Shown here piece by piece: positions 16,479 through 23,933 of a stretch of 35,442 nucleotides of DNA (position 1 is its first letter; every line of letters begins with the position of its first letter). Below the pieces are notes generated by a model that was not told where the DNA came from, did not search any database, and was given only the letters and a program-made list of their open reading frames with translations. The stretch is taken from NCBI GenBank assembly GCA_903959175.1, contig CAJBVW010000371.1:1-35442 (forward strand), written 5' to 3'. Both the position numbers and the translations under genes were made by a program. The stretch is from an uncultured Pseudomonadota bacterium. GTDB lineage: Bacteria > Myxococcota_A > UBA796 > SXON01.

Positions 16479-17014
16479 TCTGCCGGGGCGTCGAGGAGGG
16501 TGGCGCAGCGCGCGCCCGCGTCCCAGGTGTCCCAGCGCTCTGGGCTGACGCCAAAGGCGCGGCAGTCGGCCTGCTCCGTGCCGTCGCGGCTCCAGACGCG
16601 CAGGATGCCGGTCAGATCCGCCTCGTTGCAGTTGAACGCGGTCGAGCTGCCGATGACCACGTCGCGCCAGTCGGACTCGATGTCCAGCGTCAGGGCGAGA
16701 GAGTCGGCGCTGCCGTCCGCCGCGGCGCTCTGGGAGTACAGCGTGTGCTTCTCGACGTACGCGCCGTCCGTGGAGAGCAGGACCTGCCCGTTGCCCGTCC
16801 ACGCGTCGGTGGTGGCCGTGAAGCGCCACTCGGCGGCCGCAACGTCGCAGCCGACGGTCGCCGCAGTGAGGGAGGGGAGGGTGGCCTCGATGGCAGTGCC
16901 CGTCTCTTCGGCGGGCGCGCCGGTGCACGCGGGCGCAAAAACGAGCACGGCGCAGACCCGGAAGATCCGGATCTGCGCCGTGCAGCGTTGGGGAACGAGA
17001 TCGTTACCGAGCAA
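16475..17014 (-). CDS. Small secreted lipoprotein, third and most diverged member of a tandem family
   Basis: I do not recognise a named family. The frame gives 179 residues from TTG 17014, including a possible lipoprotein signal (RIFRVCAVLVFAPACTG). GTG 16948 would leave only seven residues before that cysteine. The mature part shares the pattern of the two upstream lipoproteins: an early GC...W element, then YVEKHTLYSQ, then SSTAFNC, and a C-terminal DGTEQADCRAFG with a final cysteine near the end. The start is doubtful because a strong terminator for the upstream gene lies within its first 25 codons. Expression would need read-through, a promoter in the stem, or a start not visible here. 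Its stop overlaps that of pdxA. Confidence 0.68.
   Translation of the reverse strand: MLGNDLVPQRCTAQIRIFRVCAVLVFAPACTGAPAEETGTAIEATLPSLTAATVGCDVAAAEWRFTATTDAWTGNGQVLLSTDGAYVEKHTLYSQSAAADGSADSLALTLDIESDWRDVVIGSSTAFNCNEADLTGILRVWSRDGTEQADCRAFGVSPERWDTWDAGARCATLLDAPAD
16937..16983 (-). terminator. Strong Rho-independent terminator after the second tandem lipoprotein
   Basis: An 18-bp inverted repeat (16945-16962 and 16966-16983) has a 3-nt loop. Read on the minus strand, all 18 pairs form with one G-U wobble. Read on the plus strand the same position is a C-A mismatch, so the structure favours minus-strand transcripts. Five U follow three bases after the stem (16937-16941). It begins 20 nt beyond the stop of the lipoprotein gene at 17004-17525, and it lies inside the 5' coding region proposed for the next gene. 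Confidence 0.85.
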
Positions 17015-17525
17015 CGTTCGTGCACCACTCCGAGTAGTACGCCGTGTTCTGACCGGTCACGCGGCAATCTTCCGTGGACCCGTCGGCGCTGGTGGCGCCG
17101 AAGTACCAGGTGGTGCGGGCGGCGGTGGCGCCGGTGTCGGGGTTGAAGAGGGTGGTCTCGTTGAGGACCACCGCGTCGAGGGTGGTGACCCAGTCGAGGT
17201 CGAGACGGTAGGTCTCGCTGCCGTCGGCGTTGGTGGTCTCGAGGTCGAAGGCGGTGTGGTTCTCGTTGTAGAGGAACTCGAGGTCGGCCGTCTCGGTCAT
17301 GTCGAGCTCGAGGCCGCCGGCCGCGGTCGTCGTCGTGATGCGGTAGATGCAGAGGCCGCTGGCGCAGTCGCCGGAGAAGCCTTCACCCGTGGTGTCGCCG
17401 GTCATGGCGAACGCGATCTCGGCGTCGGTGTCGGTGGTGTCCGTGTCGACCACGCCGGTGTCCCCGGTGTCCTTTTCGGTGGACGTGCAGGCAAAGAGGG
17501 ACACGAGAGTCATAAGAGTGAACAT
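17004..17525 (-). CDS. Small secreted lipoprotein, second member of the tandem family
   Basis: A 173-residue protein starting at ATG 17525 with GGAGGAG 6 nt upstream. The signal peptide MFTLMTLVSLFACTST has lipobox LFAC. It is followed by an acidic spacer of repeated Asp-Thr-Gly (DTGDTGVVDTDTTDTDAE), a style seen in surface lipoproteins of Myxococcota-like genomes. The domain contains GDCASGLCIYRI, GGLELDMTETADLEF, NENHTAFDL, LNETTLFNPDTG, EDCRVTGQNTAYYSEWC and ends NVAR. The four cysteines may form two disulfides. The same ordered motifs occur in the gene at 17633-18184 (GDCSGSTCTWW, VELDLVETGD, FHNDFSL, NNQSTLFDM, ADCVTFGHDTSYFADVC), so the two are paralogs. Function unknown; probably displayed on the cell surface. 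Confidence 0.87.
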   Translation of the reverse strand: MFTLMTLVSLFACTSTEKDTGDTGVVDTDTTDTDAEIAFAMTGDTTGEGFSGDCASGLCIYRITTTTAAGGLELDMTETADLEFLYNENHTAFDLETTNADGSETYRLDLDWVTTLDAVVLNETTLFNPDTGATAARTTWYFGATSADGSTEDCRVTGQNTAYYSEWCTNVAR

Positions 17526-17597
17526 TTTTCTCCTCCAGAGATGGTGCGAGCGGCTTTTACACCAAGGTGGCGCCGGACGCAAGTCGAGTTCGCGGTG

Positions 17598-17624
17598 CGG
17601 GGGAGAAAGTGTGGTCCTCCCCCG
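17598..17624 (-). terminator. Stem-loop after the first tandem lipoprotein gene
   Basis: CGGGGGAG (17598-17605) pairs with CTCCCCCG (17617-17624) around an 11-nt loop, starting 8 nt past the stop at 17633. There is no U tract on the minus-strand side, so it may stabilise the 3' end or terminate weakly. It supports separate transcription of the two lipoprotein genes. Confidence 0.35.
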
Positions 17625-17632
17625 ATGAATCG

Positions 17633-18184
17633 CTACCAGTCGGCGGCGTCGTTCGTGCACACGTCGGCGAAGTAGCTGGTGTCGTGCCCGAAGGTCACGC
17701 AGTCCGCGTAGTCGCCGTTCTCGTCGGACACGACGAACAGCATGGTGATCTGGTTCGAGATCGTGCCGCTGGACATGTCGAAGAGGGTGGACTGATTGTT
17801 CACCTGGTCTTCGAAGCTACCGACGAGGTCGAGGTTGATCTCCTTGACCTCCGTCTCGTCGTCGAAGTCGGCCAGGGAGAAGTCATTGTGGAACTCGGAC
17901 CAGGCGCCGCAGACGAGGTCGCCCTTGGCGGCGGAGGGGCCGCAGCTCCAGGAGGGGTCGCCGGTCTCGACGAGGTCGAGCTCGACCTGGCCCGTGCGCC
18001 CGGTGGCTTCGACCCACCAGGTGCAGGTGCTACCGCTGCAGTCGCCGTTGAAGCCCTTGATCTCGACGGCGTCGCTGCCACCGGTGGACTCGCAGGCGGT
18101 GTCGCCCGTGTCGCACTTGCTACCGGAGCTGTCACAGCCGACGAGGGTGAGCGCCGCGGCGCCGAGGAGGAGAAGCGTCTTCAT
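17633..18184 (-). CDS. Small secreted lipoprotein, first member of the tandem family
   Basis: A 183-residue protein with a clean lipoprotein signal (MKTLLLLGAAALTLVGCDSS, lipobox LVGC) and a short spacer containing CDTGDT. The mature domain has about ten cysteines and a strongly acidic face. Its ordered motifs match the neighbouring lipoprotein: GDCSGSTCTWWVEATG, GQVELDLVETGD, FHNDFSLADF, NNQSTLFDMSSG, then ADCVTFGHDTSYFADVCTND. An extra cysteine-bearing insert (WSCGPSAAKGDLVCGAW) is absent from the paralog. A possible minus-strand promoter (TTGAAC at 18270-18265, 16 nt, TTAAGG at 18248-18243) lies upstream but is weak. The role is unknown; surface display is inferred from the lipobox. Confidence 0.88.
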   Translation of the reverse strand: MKTLLLLGAAALTLVGCDSSGSKCDTGDTACESTGGSDAVEIKGFNGDCSGSTCTWWVEATGRTGQVELDLVETGDPSWSCGPSAAKGDLVCGAWSEFHNDFSLADFDDETEVKEINLDLVGSFEDQVNNQSTLFDMSSGTISNQITMLFVVSDENGDYADCVTFGHDTSYFADVCTNDAADW

Positions 18185-18266
18185 GAGTCCATCCGGGGAA
18201 GGTTTGATGCTTGGAAACGGCTCCCCGTGGGGAGTGCAGGCCCCTTAAGCATGCCCGGGATCAGGT

Positions 18267-19931
18267 TCAAGGCGCAGGCGGGACTGCAAGCTCCTCGAAA
18301 GAGGCCGCCATCTTCTCGCGGAAGAGCATGCGCTCGATGCGATCGAGCAGGGTCTGGAGGCCTTCTCCGGTGATGGCGCTCACCGGAGTCGCGCTCCACT
18401 CCTCGACCATGGCCCGTACCTTCTCGGGCTGCGAACGATCGATCTGGTTCACGACGACCATCGTCGGGGCTTCGGCCGCGCCGAGCTCCTTGAGCACCTG
18501 GTCGACGGTCGCCTTCTGGGCTTCGGCCTCCTCGTCGCCCGCGTCCACCACATGGAGCAGCAGATCGGCCTCCAACGCCTCGTCGAGGGTGCTCCGAAAG
18601 GCGTGCACGAGATCCTTCGGAAGGTCCCGGATGAATCCTACTGTGTCCGTGAGGATGATCTCCCGGTCCTCCGGGAAGCGCATCCGCCGCGACGTGGGAT
18701 CCAGGGTGGCGAAGAGCTTGTCCTCGGCGTCCACCCGGCTCTGGGTCATGCGGTTCAGCAGGGTGGACTTCCCGGCGTTCGTGTAGCCGACGATCGCCAC
18801 GAGCGGCAGGCCGACACGCTTGCGCCGGTCGCGCCGCATGGTGCGCTCGGTGGCGATGTCGTCGAGCTGACGCTGAACGCGGTGCAGGCGCTCGTCCGCG
18901 CGCCGCCGGTTGATCTCGAGCTTCGTCTCGCCGGGGCCCCGCCCGCCGATCCCGCCGGTGAGGCGGCTCATGGCGGTCGGCATGATGGCCAGGCGCGGCT
19001 TGCGGTAGCGGAGCTGCGCGAGCTCGACCTGGAGCTTGCCCTCCCGGGTGGTTGCGCGCTGGCTGAAGATGTCGAGGATGAGCTGGGTACGATCGAGCAC
19101 CTTGAGCTCGGTCTCGGTGGCGATGTTCCGGAGCTGGGAGGGGGAGAGCTCCTGATCGAAGACGAGGACGTTGGCGCCGAGGTGCATGCAGCGCAGCACG
19201 AGGTCCTTGAGCTTGCCCTGCCCGACGAGCGTGCGTCCGTCGAGCTCACGGCGCACCTGGAGCACCTGATCGGCCACCTGGAGGCCGGCGGTGTTCGCGA
19301 GCCGTCCCAGCTCTTCGAGGGAGCGGCGGGCGCCGCGCGGATCCTTCAGTGTGACGCTCACCAGCACGGCGCTCTCGCGGCCGGACACGGAACGCGCGTC
19401 TGCAACGGTGCGGAATTGAGCTTCGAGATCGTGGATGAAGGCGGTGAAGTCCTCCTCGAAGCCGTGCACCGAGGTCACCTTCTCGACCCGCCACATCTCC
19501 CCGCCGCGGGCCTTGTTCGGCGGGAGGATCACGCCGTACTCGATCCCGCCCGGCAGCCCGTCCGGCTGCGACTGCACCACGACCACCGTGTCGAGGCGGA
19601 GGAGGGCGAGATCGGTGAGGTCGTCCTTGCTCAGGCCTTCGCCGCGCAGGTGCGTGTGCACGAGGCGGAGCCCACGAAAGCGGCTGGCGCCGGCGCGTTC
19701 GCGGCCTAGTTCGGGGATGAAGAGCTGGTGGGCGTCGCCCACGATCACCTTGTCGACCATCCCGGCGCGGTCGATGAGGAGCCCCACCTGGCGGTTGCAC
19801 TCCCGAGACACCTCCGTCATGCGACGGGCGAGCTCGGGAGTGATGAAGCGCGAGGCCGGGATGCGGCGTTGGTAGAACGACTGGAGGGCCTTGTTCTGGC
19901 TCGGCTTCAGGCCCTCGGTGTTCCCAAACAA
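18267..19931 (-). CDS. hflX: HflX GTPase, long N-terminal form
   Basis: A 554-residue ribosome-associated GTPase. After an N-terminal extension (GNTEGLKPSQNKALQSFYQR, ending near ECNRQVGLLIDRAG) comes the HflX N-terminal domain (GRTLVGQGKLKDLV; VFDQELSPSQLRNIA; GGIGGRGPGETKLE). The GTPase domain has G1 GYTNAGKST at 382-390, G3 DTVGFIRDLP and G4 NQID. HflX splits stalled or heat-damaged ribosomes. The usual HflX is about 430 residues; the longer N-terminus is common in deltaproteobacterial homologs. The only canonical start upstream of ATG at residue 38 is TTG 19931, with no Shine-Dalgarno at the right distance. An ATC at 19940 has AGGAG exactly 7 nt upstream (see findings). It follows the flotillin-like stop closely. 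Confidence 0.95.
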   Translation of the reverse strand: MFGNTEGLKPSQNKALQSFYQRRIPASRFITPELARRMTEVSRECNRQVGLLIDRAGMVDKVIVGDAHQLFIPELGRERAGASRFRGLRLVHTHLRGEGLSKDDLTDLALLRLDTVVVVQSQPDGLPGGIEYGVILPPNKARGGEMWRVEKVTSVHGFEEDFTAFIHDLEAQFRTVADARSVSGRESAVLVSVTLKDPRGARRSLEELGRLANTAGLQVADQVLQVRRELDGRTLVGQGKLKDLVLRCMHLGANVLVFDQELSPSQLRNIATETELKVLDRTQLILDIFSQRATTREGKLQVELAQLRYRKPRLAIMPTAMSRLTGGIGGRGPGETKLEINRRRADERLHRVQRQLDDIATERTMRRDRRKRVGLPLVAIVGYTNAGKSTLLNRMTQSRVDAEDKLFATLDPTSRRMRFPEDREIILTDTVGFIRDLPKDLVHAFRSTLDEALEADLLLHVVDAGDEEAEAQKATVDQVLKELGAAEAPTMVVVNQIDRSQPEKVRAMVEEWSATPVSAITGEGLQTLLDRIERMLFREKMAASFEELAVPPAP

Positions 19932-19950
19932 TGTTTCGATGACGCTACTC

Positions 19951-21183
19951 CTACTTCCGGACGACGGACTCGATGACCTGGGGGAGGTCGATCCCGAGCG
20001 CGCCCTTCAGCTCTTCGACAAGCGTGATGGCCTTGCGCGCGCTCACGTCCGCATCGGGGGGAAGGACCGTGAGGCGATCGACCTTGACTCTCTGGATGGT
20101 AGACACCAGCTGCCCCATCGTCGCCTGTAGTTTCTGCATCAGGAAGATGTCGCGCGAGGCCTCCCCGCCGTTCTTCCAGGTGGTGATCATCTGCTCGAGC
20201 ACGTGGTTGGTGGCGCGACCGTCCTCGACGATCTTGGCCGCCGCCCCCTTCGCGTTCGAGTTCGCGGCCTGCATCGCGGCCTCCGCGGGTGCGATCACGT
20301 CCGCCTCCAGCTGACGGCGGACCTGCTCCACGCGCGCGCTCTGGACCTTGAGCTCGCCCTCGGCGCGCGCGACCATGGCCTTCACGCGGCCGACCTCTTC
20401 GGCGATGAGCGCCTCGCGCCGGGAGAGCGTCTCCATGATGCGGCGATCGGTCTGCGTGCGGGCAATCTCGATCTCTGACTCGAGCTCCGACACGCGGGCC
20501 CGCTCGCGCGAGGTGGCGTCCTGGGTGATGGAGCGCGCGCGCGCGTTCGTCTCGGCGACCTTCGAGCGCATGATCAGGTCGGCCGAGCTCTTCCGGCCGA
20601 TGCTGTTCAGGTAGCCCTTCTCGTCCGACACGTTCTGGATCTTCAACGTGTCGAGCGAGAGGCCGAGCTTCGAGAGGTCGTGTTCGGCTTCTTCGAGGAG
20701 CTTCTCGGCGAAGGCGATCTTGTCCTCGTTGACCTGCTCGGGCGTGAGCTGGGAGAGCACGCCACGGAGGTTGCCCTCGAGGGTGTCCTTGGCGACCTGG
20801 ACGATGTCCTTCCTTGTGTACCCGATGAACCGCTCGATCGCGTTGTTGAGCACGGGCTCGTGACCCGCGATCTTGATGTTCGCGACGCCCTGCACCGTGA
20901 GCGGGATGCCGCCCTTCGAGTACGCGTTGGTGACCGCGACCTCGATGATCATGTTGGTGAGATCGACGCGGTCGACCTTCTCGAGGAGCGGGATGCGCAC
21001 CGAGCGCCCGCCCTTGACGATGCGGTAGCCGACGGTCTTGCCCTCGAGCCCGCGCGTGGTGCCCGAGAAGATCAGGACCTCGTTCGGGCCGCAGATGTAG
21101 AGCAGGTTGCGCAGCACGACGAGCGCGCAGAACGCGAAGAAGACGATGACGAAGAGGAGCGCGACGGGGACGAAGGGATTCAC
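19951..21183 (-). CDS. Flotillin-like SPFH membrane protein, second copy
   Basis: A 410-residue protein starting at the GTG that overlaps the stop of its paralog (GTGA). The order is one N-terminal TM helix (VALLFVIVFFAFCALVVL), an SPFH/band-7 domain at about 30-220 (GPNEVLIFSG; GRSVRIPLLEKVDRVDL; NAYSKGGIPLTVQG; EQVNEDKIAFAEKLLEEAEH), a long coiled coil at about 220-330 and a C-terminal region ending VIESVVRK. Flotillins form cage-like oligomers on the inner membrane, organise lipid microdomains and protect membrane proteins. It is clearly homologous to the adjacent gene; the two probably form a hetero-oligomer. The NfeD-like protein encoded upstream is the usual partner. Confidence 0.9.
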   Translation of the reverse strand: MNPFVPVALLFVIVFFAFCALVVLRNLLYICGPNEVLIFSGTTRGLEGKTVGYRIVKGGRSVRIPLLEKVDRVDLTNMIIEVAVTNAYSKGGIPLTVQGVANIKIAGHEPVLNNAIERFIGYTRKDIVQVAKDTLEGNLRGVLSQLTPEQVNEDKIAFAEKLLEEAEHDLSKLGLSLDTLKIQNVSDEKGYLNSIGRKSSADLIMRSKVAETNARARSITQDATSRERARVSELESEIEIARTQTDRRIMETLSRREALIAEEVGRVKAMVARAEGELKVQSARVEQVRRQLEADVIAPAEAAMQAANSNAKGAAAKIVEDGRATNHVLEQMITTWKNGGEASRDIFLMQKLQATMGQLVSTIQRVKVDRLTVLPPDADVSARKAITLVEELKGALGIDLPQVIESVVRK

Positions 21184-22457
21184 GACTGGATCTCCGTGCG
21201 GGAGGAAGCGCGCGCGAGGGTGCCGGTGACGTCGACGCCGGTGGTGGCGCGGAGCTCTTCGAGGACCTGCTTCACCATCGCGGGGTAGCCCGAGACGAAG
21301 GCGGCGAGCGCCTTGCCGTCGCCGCGGTCGATCACGGTGACCTCGCCGACCTCGACGCTGTTGACCCGTGCCACGACGGTCGCGACGATCTGTTCGAGCT
21401 GCTGGATGAGGAAGATGTCCTTCGCGTCCGCGCCGGCTGCGCTCCAGGTTCGGGTGAGCATCTCCAGTACTTCCGCCATGGCCGCGCCGTTCTCGGCGAT
21501 GGTCGAGGCCTCGCCACGGGCGCGCAGCGCTTCGGCCTGCTGCTCGGCGCGGGCGGGGAGGACGACCTCGGCCATGAGGCGGGTCTGCTCGAGCTGCTTG
21601 CGGATCTCCTGGAGCTCCTGCTCGGCTTCGGCGCGGGCCTCGGCGGCGAGTTGGCCGGTTCGCTCTTCCTCGGACTTCGCGGTCCCCTCGAACTCGGCCT
21701 TGATCTTGCGGAGCTCGTTCTGCTTCTTGCCGATGCGGGCCTCGGCCTGCTCGACCGCGATCTTGCCTGACTGGTTCGCCAGCGCTTCCGCCATCTCGGC
21801 CTCGCTCTTGGCGTTGGACTCGGCGATGTCGGCGACCATGAGCACGTTCGCGATGCGCTCGCGGCCGATGCTGTCGAGGTACTTCACGTCGTCGTAGACG
21901 TTGAGCACGCGGAGCGTGTCGAGCTGGATGCCGAGCTTGCGGAGATCGTCCTCCGCTTCGTCCAGCAGGGTGTTGGCGAACTTGAGACGGTCCTCGTTCA
22001 CCTCTTCCGGGGTCAGCCGCGCGAGGACACCGCGGAGGTGGCCCTCCAGCGACTCCTTCGCGACGCGCCGGATCTCGGCGGGATCCCGGCCGAGGAAGCG
22101 CTCCACGGCGTTCATGATCACCTTCGGGTCACTCGAGACCTTCACGTTCGCGATTGCGTGGAGGTTCAGCGGGATGCCGCCCTTGGAATAGGCGTTCGCG
22201 ACGTGCAGATCCAACGGGATGGTCGAGAGGTCCATCGCGTCGACGCGCTCGAGGAGCGGGACCCGGATCGTCCGCCCACCGAAGACGAGGCGGTAGCCGA
22301 CCTCGGAGCCGTCCGCCATCGTCCGTTTCTGGCCGGAGAAGATGAGTACTTCGTCCGGACGGCAGATGAACAGGAACTGCTTTGCGATCGCGACGGCCAT
22401 CAGGAGGCCGAATCCGACGGCACTCGCGGCACACAGGGCGTAGACGAGCTCTTCCAA
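21180..22457 (-). CDS. Flotillin-like SPFH membrane protein, first copy
   Basis: A 425-residue protein. I start it at TTG 22457, with AAGGAG 5 nt upstream, because the N-terminus (LEELVYALCAASAVGFGLLM) then aligns with that of the paralog. An upstream start would add a proline-serine-rich sequence reading back into the NfeD-like gene. The TM helix is followed by SPFH motifs PDEVLIFSGQ, GRTIRVPLLERVDAMDL, NAYSKGGIPLNLHA and EEVNEDRLKFANTLLDEAED, then a long Ala/Glu coiled coil and a C-terminal region ending RTEIQS. Role as for the paralog: a membrane scaffold. It is 10 nt downstream of the NfeD-like gene. Confidence 0.9.
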   Translation of the reverse strand: MEELVYALCAASAVGFGLLMAVAIAKQFLFICRPDEVLIFSGQKRTMADGSEVGYRLVFGGRTIRVPLLERVDAMDLSTIPLDLHVANAYSKGGIPLNLHAIANVKVSSDPKVIMNAVERFLGRDPAEIRRVAKESLEGHLRGVLARLTPEEVNEDRLKFANTLLDEAEDDLRKLGIQLDTLRVLNVYDDVKYLDSIGRERIANVLMVADIAESNAKSEAEMAEALANQSGKIAVEQAEARIGKKQNELRKIKAEFEGTAKSEEERTGQLAAEARAEAEQELQEIRKQLEQTRLMAEVVLPARAEQQAEALRARGEASTIAENGAAMAEVLEMLTRTWSAAGADAKDIFLIQQLEQIVATVVARVNSVEVGEVTVIDRGDGKALAAFVSGYPAMVKQVLEELRATTGVDVTGTLARASSRTEIQS

Positions 22458-22467
22458 GCGGGCTCCT

Positions 22468-23169
22468 TCAGGAGGGGGTGAGGAGGACGGGGGCGACGTG
22501 ACGGTCGGGGGCGACGGGCGTGACGTCGGCGGTACCGGCGGCAACATCCACCACGAGGACGCGCTCGCCACGTTCGATGAGGCGGCCCTCGCGGGTGGTG
22601 CCGGGCAGCTCGATGGTCTGGCCGTTGTGCACCAGGCGCACCTTGCCGAGCTTGTTCGGTCCGATCGAGAGGACGACCTCGGCGTCGCGCCCGCGGAGGG
22701 AGCGCGCGTCGAGGGCGCTCGAGACCGTGTCGCGCGAGACGGCGCGGAGGAGCGTCGTGACGCCTGCCCCCACGCCGCCGCCGGTGAGCACCGACAGGCA
22801 GACGCCGACGAGCGGATTGACGGCCAGCAGCGTGAGCAGGAGGCCCGTCATCCCGAAGGCCGCGAGGGAGAAGGTCCAGAACCGGAGGGAGAGGAAGATC
22901 GTCGCGAGCGCACCGATGCCCTTCATGGCTTCGGCGCTGCTCTGGCCGTGATCGTGGTGGGCAAGGTCCTTGCCGCCGGTCACATGCTCGCTGAGGCTGT
23001 GCCCCCCGCTGCCCTCGTGCTCGGCGCCCTCGCCTTCGACGGCAGCGTGCCCGTCGCCTCCGCTCGCGTGCGCGTCTCCGTCGGCATCCTTCCCGCTCCC
23101 GAACATCGACGCTGCGATCAGGATGCCGCCCAGCGTGAGGGAGCCAGCGTAGAGCGCGAGGAGGGTCAC
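22468..23169 (-). CDS. NfeD-like membrane protein with His-rich segment and OB-fold domain
   Basis: A 233-residue protein starting at GTG with AGGA 8 nt upstream. It has an N-terminal TM helix (LLALYAGSLTLGGILIA). A hydrophilic segment at about 27-78 is rich in Gly, Asp, Glu and His (HEGSGGHSLSEHV, AHHDHGQ). Two further hydrophobic helices follow (FSLAAFGMTGLLLTLLAVN; LVGVCLSVLTGGGVGAGV). The C-terminal OB-fold-like domain (SLRGRDAEVVLSIGPNKLGK; NGQTIELPGTT; ERVLVVDV) is of NfeD/YqiJ type. NfeD proteins are encoded beside flotillins and are thought to bind or regulate them. The His-rich stretch could bind metal; this is inference. Confidence 0.85.
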   Translation of the reverse strand: MTLLALYAGSLTLGGILIAASMFGSGKDADGDAHASGGDGHAAVEGEGAEHEGSGGHSLSEHVTGGKDLAHHDHGQSSAEAMKGIGALATIFLSLRFWTFSLAAFGMTGLLLTLLAVNPLVGVCLSVLTGGGVGAGVTTLLRAVSRDTVSSALDARSLRGRDAEVVLSIGPNKLGKVRLVHNGQTIELPGTTREGRLIERGERVLVVDVAAGTADVTPVAPDRHVAPVLLTPS

Positions 23170-23200
23170 GAGGGGATCCTGCCGAATTGGCGCATGGGAA

Positions 23201-23533
23201 TCAACGACCCCTGCCCAGGCTGAGCCAGCCGAGGATGAAGCACACGCCCCCGATCGGCGTGATCGCGCCGAGGATGGGTAGGTCCAGCAGCACGAGGGCG
23301 TAGAGGCTGCCGCTGAAGATCAGGGTGCCGGCCAGGAACAGGCGGCTGGGGAGCGGGCGGGGCGTGGGGGAGAGCGAGAGCGCCAGCAATGCGACGGCGT
23401 GGAGCAGCTGGTAATTGGCCGCAGTGCGCCAGGTCTCGAGGCGCTCGGGCGTGACGTGCGACTGGAGCCCGTGCGCGCCGAAGGCGCCGGCGGCTACGGC
23501 GGTCGCGCCGAGGAGGGCGGCGACGCGCCTCAT
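23201..23533 (-). CDS. DUF423 small membrane protein
   Basis: A 110-residue, four-helix integral membrane protein. It carries the DUF423 (YgdD-like) marks: AAGAFGAHGLQSHV in the first segment, WRTAANYQLLHAVALL in the second, LFLAGTLIFSGSLYALVL in the third and PIGGVCFILGWLSL in the fourth. Length and spacing fit the family. Function is unknown. Its ATG overlaps the stop of the preceding gene (ATGA), so the two are translated together. The 31-nt gap to the NfeD-like gene suggests one transcript. Confidence 0.92.
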   Translation of the reverse strand: MRRVAALLGATAVAAGAFGAHGLQSHVTPERLETWRTAANYQLLHAVALLALSLSPTPRPLPSRLFLAGTLIFSGSLYALVLLDLPILGAITPIGGVCFILGWLSLGRGR

Positions 23534-23751
23534 TGGTCCGCGCCGAGGGTCGCGAGCGCTGCGAGGAGCTCGTCCGACTGCTTGAACCGCAGCGTCGCGC
23601 CATCGAGTCGGCAGAGCAGGTACCGCTCACACGTCTCGCACTTGTCGAAGCACTCGACCGTGGACAACGCGCCCCCCGCGGCGGATACGCGGCTGGGGAG
23701 GGACGGGTCGTGACGCTGCATCCCGGTCGCACAGACCACTACCTGGATCAT
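23530..23751 (-). CDS. Small cysteine protein resembling DUF1450/YuzB
   Basis: A 73-residue soluble protein. Its pattern is V-V-V-C (C7), then VECFDKCETC (C34-x3-C38-x2-C41), then YLLCRLDG and a final helix DELLAALATLG. This order and the CxxxCxxC spacing match DUF1450 (YuzB-like) proteins, a thioredoxin-fold group that may bind an iron-sulfur cluster; the similarity is by pattern only. Starting at ATG 23751 fits that family's length, although no good Shine-Dalgarno is visible. It heads the minus-strand unit with DUF423. The 182-nt region upstream is shared with the divergent mutagenesis cassette. Confidence 0.65.
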   Translation of the reverse strand: MIQVVVCATGMQRHDPSLPSRVSAAGGALSTVECFDKCETCERYLLCRLDGATLRFKQSDELLAALATLGADQ

Positions 23752-23913
23752 CGGGAGACCGTGGGACGAGGGCGAGACATGCGGTTCGTGTATCCCGCCG
23801 TTCGGAGGCGCGTAGGCAGGGGAACACGCCGCGACGGCCGATGGTCGAGGATGCGCAAGGGCTGAACGTGATCTCTTTCGTGCGGACATATTCTGGCCTT
23901 GCGGAGTGGGGTG

Positions 23914-23931
23914 CCTGAACGTACGTTCAGG
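23914..23931 (+). promoter_or_regulatory. LexA-type SOS operator (perfect 18-bp palindrome)
   Basis: CCTGAACGTACGTTCAGG is a perfect palindrome with core GAAC-N4-GTTC, the spacing of the LexA box of Gram-positive and some other bacteria. It agrees at 16 of 17 positions with the Myxococcus LexA consensus as I recall it (CTRHAMRYBYGTTCAGS). It sits 2 nt before the first codon of imuA, as expected for an SOS-controlled mutagenesis cassette. A weak TTGCGG (23899-23904), 17 nt, TACGTT (23922-23927) promoter would place its -10 inside the box. Confidence 0.85.
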
Positions 23932-23933
23932 GT

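Noticed and set aside
17526-17660. Upstream extension of the second lipoprotein
   Set aside because: The frame extends 45 codons above ATG 17525 but is Arg/His/Pro-rich. The ATG has a strong ribosome site and starts the signal peptide exactly.
18221-18234. CTCCCC-GT-GGGGAG palindrome downstream of hflX
   Set aside because: It could be a weak terminator of hflX, but the stem is only five pairs with a four-base loop and the following GTTTCC is a poor U tract. It also lies in the putative leader of the first lipoprotein.
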